Shown piece by piece: positions 57,395 through 64,000 of a stretch of DNA of 64,000 nucleotides. The DNA comes from Bondarzewia mesenterica (lineage: Eukaryota; Basidiomycota; Agaricomycetes; Russulales; Bondarzewiaceae): the NCBI GenBank assembly GCA_004802705.1, contig SGPL01000048.1:35658-99657 (forward strand), read 5' to 3'. How positions within the stretch are numbered: the stretch's first letter is position 1; each line of letters opens with the position of its first letter. Made by a program: the position numbers and the translations under genes. Below the pieces are notes generated by a model, which was not told the DNA's origin, made no database searches, and saw nothing but the letters and a program-made list of their open reading frames with translations.

Positions 57395-57905
57395 GGTTGT
57401 TGTTGGAGAGGAGGGTAGAAACAATGTTCGCGTTCCCCATGCGTATAAATACTGTAAGCGAAGCCTAAGTCACCGAAGCCCCTCTGTATCCCCACGCTCA
57501 GCATCCCCGTTTAGCCTAGAAGTTTGAGGAAGAGCAACTTGCATAACGTGTGAGTCGGGCTTGCAAAGACGAAGAGCAAGTTCTGAACCTTACTAGGGCC
57601 GTATTCAAGTTGCTCAGATATCAGCGTAGACGGCACCGCGTTCTTTGTATGTGTTTTTTTTTGGATGTCTGAAGCGTTGACGTCTTCACATTGAAGTTCT
57701 ATGACGACGCCCGCGATTTGCCCGCGATCTTGGGAGGAGTCTGCCTCGTGACTTTTGAACAGTATCACGGGGATGTGGCGGCGGTGCGAGTCTTCCAGTC
57801 GCAGGTTGTACAGTCTTTGACCGGTCAATGGTACACCCAAAATTTGCTGCCCTTGTTCTTGTTGTAGGCTGGCACACAGACTCAATAATTTTCTCTCACA
57901 TCTCA
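57395..57905. other. Epoxide hydrolase upstream region, last normal-composition DNA
   Basis: 511 bp. A 131-codon minus open frame (57511-57906) covers most of it but has no recognisable domain. Directly to the right the base composition changes sharply. Confidence 0.5.
57444..57451 (-). promoter_or_regulatory. Putative TATA element of the epoxide hydrolase gene
   Basis: TATTTATA on the minus strand, about 50 bp upstream of the start codon at 57394. Confidence 0.4.
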
Positions 57906-58117
57906 AGTATACAGTAGAAGTAACCCATGCATTTTTTAAATTATTTATTAGTAAGCAGTTGAGTGCAAATAATGTGGAAAAACATGAAATGTTGAGCCAG
58001 CCACCAATTCACTCAATGATACAGTCACATCACACAAGATAAGATTTGTGTTCATAAGCATTTACTAGTCACTGCCTTAGCCAGAGATAGAGTGTGACCA
58101 TAACACAAACCTCTGTC

Positions 58118-58958
58118 AGGCCCCTGATAATAGGGGGTGAGGTCGAGTCAAAATTTTCAGCCTTTCGGCTCTAAACTGGTGGACAAAAACCCCACCCAAA
58201 TAAGGCAATTCCCTACTGTGAGGTTACCCGACCTCGACTTTTCTGCCTGAACTGGTGGACAAATGACTCGACCTCTAAAAATCGAAAAAAATACCAAAAT
58301 AATTCTAAAAATCTCCAAAAAATGTGTTCTATATTCAGTTACACTATCTACTCAAGCCAGTATTATCATTATTGACCAATCTCTTAGATTTTCCCAAATC
58401 CTCAACTGCCAAGACTAACTGCCCCTTGTGCAAGAGAATGTAACCAAAGATATCATCAAAATATGTCTATGAAAGTTCACAGATTATATTGTTAGCCAGT
58501 AAGTGCACACAGGATGGAGGAATCGACATGATGAATGCAGAAGATGCAACATGTGCGAAGTGAGGGAGGCTGCTTAGCTGAGCAGTGGAGGGAGGGTGCA
58601 CAGTTCAGAATTGATGAAGCTAGATGTGTTGCCAGACCTGAAGTATGACATAAAAAAAAAAGAAAAATGGGCTCAGGTTTAATGTTGCCTGCAATGCCAC
58701 AAGATCTCACAAGATGCATATTCATGGCTCAGTGCTCAAAGCACAGAATAGATATTGGGCACATGATATATTGGCACTGCTGAATGGACTCGACCTCCCA
58801 TACGGGGGTCTGACTGGTGGACAAAAAACCTGACCTCTGGCCTCAGACTGGCGTCCTGTTGGTGGGTCAAAATTGGGCACTACCTGACCTGTCTGGGGCT
58901 GGAGGGGCTTTTACTGGTGGACGCTGATCTGATCTCACCCCCTATTATCAGGAGGCCT
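58118..58958. mobile_element. Non-autonomous hAT-like element, 841 bp, with 8-bp target duplication
   Basis: Ends are imperfect inverted repeats: left AGGCCCCTGATAATAGGGGG (58118-) and right, reverse complemented, AGGCCTCCTGATAATAGGGG, both continuing GTGAG. The direct repeat CCTCTGTC flanks it exactly (58110-58117 and 58959-58966); an 8-bp duplication is typical of hAT elements. No transposase is encoded. Four copies of ACTGGTGGAC lie near the ends (58175, 58251, 58813, 58913), like hAT subterminal binding motifs. It contains several CpG sites while its surroundings have nearly none, so it is younger than the block it sits in. Confidence 0.9.
58175..58925 (+). repeat. Subterminal ACTGGTGGACAAA repeats in the hAT-like element
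   Basis: Direct copies at 58175-58187, 58251-58263 and 58813-58825, plus a variant ACTGGTGGACGCT at 58913-58925. All are in the same orientation, two near each end. Confidence 0.85.
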
Positions 58959-59245
58959 CCTCTGTCCATCCTTGTCTGGTCTGTGACATTACAAAATGTG
59001 AGATTGAGTATTCTGCACACTACTTTTTGAGCAATAAAAAGCACAAACTAATGCTGAATACTTTCTTGATTGCAGGTATAATGTTTTTTTTACTCCTCTT
59101 TAAGTGATAAAATCAAAAGACACTCAACAATATTCAGATTCTATCTCACTTAGTGTAACAATCAATTGAATGTATTTTTCTTACCCACAGCATAGTCTCA
59201 TTATTTTTCTTAACATACATCATATTATATACTAATGGATTGTGT

Positions 59246-59265
59246 AAAAAAAAAAAAAAAAAAAA
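59246..59265 (+). repeat. A20 homopolymer
   Basis: Twenty consecutive A in the AT-rich block, preceded by ATGGATTGTGT. It could be a retroposon tail, but no element body or target duplication was recognised. Confidence 0.6.
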
Positions 59266-62200
59266 GTGGCAGAAGGGAGGTGCTATGATGTTTTGAGCTA
59301 AGTGTATCATTGACCAGTCAAAGACTATAGGCACTTCCTTCAATTATGATTTCTAGAACAGGAAAAGCACCCCTTTACAAGGGCTCTCTTGTGTGCAAGC
59401 CTAAGTAATAGCAAATTATTACCTAGAGGAAATTTTTTCTCATGACTGAGTGTAAATATAGAGTGAGTAGAGCAAGTAGGATGAGTAAAAAAAAGTTATA
59501 GCATGGTACAATATAGCAGTGTTATGAAGGCAACTAATAGAGCTATTATTTGGCTTCATTATTACCAATAATGCTAATAAGCAGTGCAATATACTACTTG
59601 TAGTAGCTTTTGTAGAACTTGTTCTCCTCTCTTCATTTGCTCTTTCTACTCCAGTAACCTAAAGGTCACCTAGCATTTTCTTGATCTACTGACTTTCTTG
59701 TTCTCAGAGAGATATATTTTATCATCCTTTATGTCATTTTTTTTTTGTCATTGATGCTCATGGTGCATATGTTGCCTTTTTATTGACACTCTGGTGACAG
59801 ACTTTAACTCATTGGCAGTGCTTGTGAGAGATGTTATTAGGAATTGGCATGGTGAAGCTCATAAGCATCTTATGTAGTGAGTATCACTTAGCTTATTTAT
59901 GAGTGTGTTTCTTATCTTTGCTGAATTTCTGGGCAGGAGATTGTTAAAACTCACATGGCAGGATTACTACTATTGTAAAGGGTCGAGCAGCCAATTTGAC
60001 TATGAATAAGACTATCTTCATTACCTCTTTTATTATTATTAATATTCAACTCATCATCTCTTGCACAAAAATAAATGTATACAGAAAATTACCATTCCCT
60101 ATCTCATATTCTTGACTTTCTCCCCACATTTTCAAGTATTTGTACTTTTCTAAAATGTGAACCTCTTGCTGTCCTACCTCTAGTCAAACCTCCATCAATT
60201 ATCTGACTACAATCTATTAAACAGGAGTATGCTGTGTCACTCTTTAGACCTACATCTTTAGTTCCTTCAGACTATTTAACTGCAGTTTTATACTTCCTCT
60301 TCATACTGGCCATCACATTTGAATAGCAACTCTCCTCTTCATTGCAAAATTCATCCTCACAAATCCCCACACCTTCAACTACTCATTTATTNTATCCCTA
60401 CCTCAAGTGCAATCATNCCTCATCACTGTATACCATTACATTCTCACTGACCTATCACCTGCTACCCTAGGCCTNACCATCCTTTCCTAACATAANGTCG
60501 TAAGNTCACTATGCAGTTCTTGCAACTTATCTANCAGATTTCTNTTTAANAGTNTAGACATCTTGTATGCATTCACTTTNCCCAATGCTTTAGNAATTGT
60601 ATATATTGGACCTACTTATCNCATGCTGATTAGTCATGTAGCCTCTGTTCTGNANAGTGGATTTTCTAAGGTATGTGTTTTGAATCTNCTAGACTTATGA
60701 GAGCTCATGNGACATTTGCATCTAGATGCATCACATAAGGCTGGGTCATATGNCTTTGAGTTGTTGAGTGAGGTTGTATTGTTAGTACCATTGCTGCTGT
60801 TGATGTGAGTGACAATACTTATGAGAAATGTNAACATAGTGTGAGACACAGACTGAATGTAAAGTGTTGCTGTTATTAAGTTAATATTATATGCATTTTT
60901 GATCTTTAAATNTGCATGAATGTGTTTTATGCTTTCATCTTATACTTATGAATGAGATTTCTTATAAACATGATATTCAAAGTGGTAATTTTTGTAAACC
61001 AAACACCACAAAAATTTACTGGAGTGGTAGTTTTATGTCCATATTTATAANGAATCTTTACTCCATTNTTATTTTGACAGTTATAGAGCAGTAGATACAT
61101 GTCATTATATATGAAAAATATAAAAAACATGAACAGAATCAGAACTAAAAGTACAGTACAAGATGANAACATAAAATGGAGGGTGAATAGGATGATAAAT
61201 GAAGAGAAAGATGATAATAATGTTGGTGAAGTTATGTTGATATGAATGTAAGTGAAGGTTATTAGAAATAGAAAAAGCATATCAGTTGATTATATTTTGA
61301 TAGATGAGATAACAGAGGATATGAACTGTGTGTGTGACTCATTATCATCATAGTNATTTTTTNCTTCATTATGAGGGCAGCTAATTATATTTGTGAGTTC
61401 ATCTTCTCATTCTGTCACAATTTCTCATGAGCAAGAAAAAGATTTGAAATGTGATGATATCTGTAAGGAAGGGGAGCTATTGATGATGTATGAATTTAGA
61501 GGGCTGTAGTATATGNAACATGATAAAGTGACTCACAANNGAGGAGGGTAGATAGCTATTTTATCTTATCATTGCTCATATNTTCTCTATGTTGATCTCT
61601 GCCACTGNTAGCTTTNATNTTATTGCTTGTATCTTCTATTGATATATCATCACTTTAAGGAGGCTTTTGTTCAACCTCAATTCTGCCAAAACCTTTTCTG
61701 CGAGGCNTACTTTTCANGTTGCTTTGGCCAGCTATAGATGGACTTTTACATTGGTGATGCTATCAAAAATGTCATGTAATATTTTTATGGTAAGGTTTGT
61801 AGTGATGCATAACAGTGATAGACATTCTTTGTTCATTCTCAAGGTGAGTATATGTTAGGACTATTGATGTGAGTTCATTCTGAGGAGTTGCATTATCTAA
61901 AAGCTCATTGACATGGTAAAAGGCTTTTTCTTGTCAGAAATAGTGAATGTGTTATTAATCTATCAGTGGCTATTAATATTTTGATGATATGCTGTAGTTA
62001 TATTTGCACTTACATTTGATTGTACATTTATAGGAGATNAAAATTAATGCACAGTTGTAAAGTGACAAGTAAGAAAGGAAGAAAAAAAAAGTGAGCTATG
62101 AATGATTCATTCTATCAGTGAAAGTGAGAAGCTAGACACAGCTGAGAGTTATGATGGAATTTTNTAGCNCACAATATTGATTTATATATAGATAAAAGTA

Positions 62201-64000
62201 TTTAGAGTATGAGTAGAGAGAAGTAGATATACAAGTACAGTATGAGTGAGTTGAGTTTAANAGTGAGTATTGTGTATAAGTAAGATTAAGATGATGAAAA
62301 AGTGCNCTTGATTCAGTGCATTATGCACTACTGTAACTTTAGCTGTATGAATTGCAGCTTGTATGAACCTCTCTCTTTTATAGATCCANTTGCTACTCNA
62401 GTCTCTTCTAGTTGCTTAAAGGTATNTTCTTCTTATATGCTATACTCACTTTTTTTTAATCAGTTTTAAAATACTGTAAATATTAAAAGAATAGGGTTTT
62501 TAGTGAGAGATTTATTATTAATCTACTTATCAGAAAGGTGTNATATATACTNACCTCTTCAAATTGCTTGTCAAAAATGTAGATAGAGTNNAGATGACTG
62601 ATGAAATTAAACTTCCTCCTTGCTTCAGGATACGCACAGAAGGTCACTCCCACTTCAANAAGTTAGCCTCTTTAAAAAACCTCAGGAAGAATGATTGCAT
62701 AACTATTTAGCAAAATAAGTATCACTTAAAGATATANATATGTCTGTNGTACCTTTNTGATGAATTAGTATCAATTGATTACTCATAATAGTCAATAATN
62801 TTATCCATTGTATAANTGCTAGCAATGTGTGCATTAATTGATGACATTGAGTGCTGACTCNACACATATATGTATATTCAGAGAACCTTTGTTCCTATTT
62901 ANAAGACATAGTTAAATTAATGTCTATCATTTAATAGTTNGCTTGCTTACATCTAGCTTCTGCGTAAGGAGGAATTTCTTGTTTATGCTTTTCATTTTCT
63001 CTGAGTTAGTCTTCTGAGTAACAATACTTTGCTTAAGCATAGTTGCTATAGTGTTTTCCCTCATCATGACCTAGCAATGTGGGTGTCTATTATTTACAAG
63101 TTTTTTATTAGTTGACTTACTATGCATAATTGTTCTATATTCTTAGAGATGAGTTCTGTCAGAAGACATGATAAGATAGTGATGAGGAGGATCATGCATT
63201 GAGATGATGGTGTATTCATTTTTTATTTCTTTTTGCCTTTTTATGTTGTNAATTGACTTCACAAAACTTGTTANGAGAGGGCCNCTGNATTGCATGACAT
63301 GAACGATCTCACATCTTTTTAATTTTATATTAAAACTTNATTAAAGCCTTGAATAAATTAATATTAAAGCTAATTTCTTTTTTAAGGAGTGTAATTGAGT
63401 TTGTGTAATCTCTAAATACTTGTTTTCAAATATGCATTCTCTATCTATAAATGTACCATTATATTTTCATATATTACAAACTTAAGAGATTATTCTTGCA
63501 GTCAAAGTGATTAGATTCTCAATAAATAATGCCTCTTAATTGATATATAGTTGTGCTAATTATTATGTTGAGATTAAAGTCTTTAGCTATTTGATTAATT
63601 TTTAAGTAAAAGATAATAGATAGATGTTTGAATACAATTGTTCTTTAAAAATTATTAATGCAAGATATATATGATCTTTCATCTTTATGATCAAGTAATA
63701 ATTTCATAATAGTTGTAGTTGAAAGATTTTTATGATTCAAATCAGTATGCTATAAAGAACTTGTGATTGATGTTTCTTTAAATATTATATTATATTGTTG
63801 ACACCATAATTGAACTGATCTATATGATGATTCAGGCTTATATTAAGATATTATTCTATATAATTTATAAATATCTGTGCTAATTGTTCTAGATATAGGA
63901 AATGAATTTTTATCAGCCTTGTTCAATTAAAAATGTAGTTTGTCTCTTGCTTCATTGATGTCCACATTTGTTTTAATTGCTCTTTTAATCTCTTTAATTA

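Larger units (their letters stand above)
57906..64000. other. AT-rich, CpG-depleted, gene-free block with N calls
   Basis: About 6 kb of A/T-rich sequence in which CpG is almost absent outside the 841-bp element at 58118, while TG and CA are common. Dozens of single N calls lie between 60392 and 63284. All open frames are short and interrupted; none has a recognisable domain. This is the pattern of old, cytosine-methylated repeat DNA in which 5-methylcytosine has decayed to T, as in fungal heterochromatin. I could not identify the original repeats by eye. Confidence 0.75.

Noticed and set aside
57511..57906. 131-codon minus ORF before the AT-rich block
   Set aside because: No recognisable domain, no Kozak-like or splice support; could be chance in upstream DNA.
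61667..61858. Possible retroelement polymerase remnant in the AT-rich block
   Set aside because: A few residues looked suggestive, but no reverse transcriptase or integrase motif could be read in any frame.
1..64000. CRISPR arrays, tRNA and rRNA genes
   Set aside because: No regularly spaced repeats, no convincing tRNA B-box with matching stems, and no rRNA-like sequence were seen; a tRNA scan could not be run.

Overview
The window is nuclear DNA of a basidiomycete fungus, most likely an agaricomycete mushroom. Genes are dense, carry many spliceosomal introns of about 45-70 nt, and encode fungal and basidiomycete families: a chitin synthase with a myosin head, a Ste6-type pheromone exporter, GH28 and AA7 secreted enzymes, an expanded BTB family and a basidiomycete-type membrane protein. 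I built exon structures by hand from splice sites, reading phase and family conservation; unless an entry says otherwise, the exons keep frame from start to stop.

Layout. 1-10 kb (all minus): chitin synthase with myosin motor (cut by the left edge), PP2A activator PTPA, a Zrg17-like ER zinc transporter subunit and SURF6/Rrp14. 10.3-15 kb (plus): Ste6-type ABC exporter. 15.5-17.4 kb (minus): secreted endopolygalacturonase. 19.2-24.6 kb: three related BTB genes with RPB9 between the first two. 26.2-28.2 kb: secreted FAD-linked AA7 oxidase. 29.3-37.1 kb: housekeeping genes RPL27, ribokinase, NUP54 and CAC2. 37.6-40.7 kb: multi-pass membrane protein. 41.2-46 kb: a mobile-element island holding a 3536-bp pogo-like transposon inserted in one copy of a local repeat, two more copies of that repeat, and a 252-bp MITE. 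46.6-47.9 kb: C2H2 transcription factor. 49.1-53.5 kb: DUG2 (WD40 plus M20 peptidase, glutathione turnover). 54-57.4 kb: a truncated RPAP3-like TPR gene that runs into a broken duplicate of the epoxide hydrolase whose intact copy follows. From about 57.9 kb to the end: gene-free, AT-rich, almost CpG-free DNA with scattered N calls, carrying an 841-bp hAT-like element with a perfect 8-bp target duplication.

No metabolic cluster is evident: the genes are a normal fungal mixture. The secreted polygalacturonase and AA7 oxidase fit growth on plant material. The most informative features are the transposon whose empty site can be rebuilt from neighbouring repeats, two further non-autonomous elements with clear ends, the composition break at 57.9 kb, the RPAP3/epoxide hydrolase rearrangement, and a set of homopolymer-associated frameshifts in otherwise conserved genes, which may be sequence errors. 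I did not find a convincing undescribed biological system.
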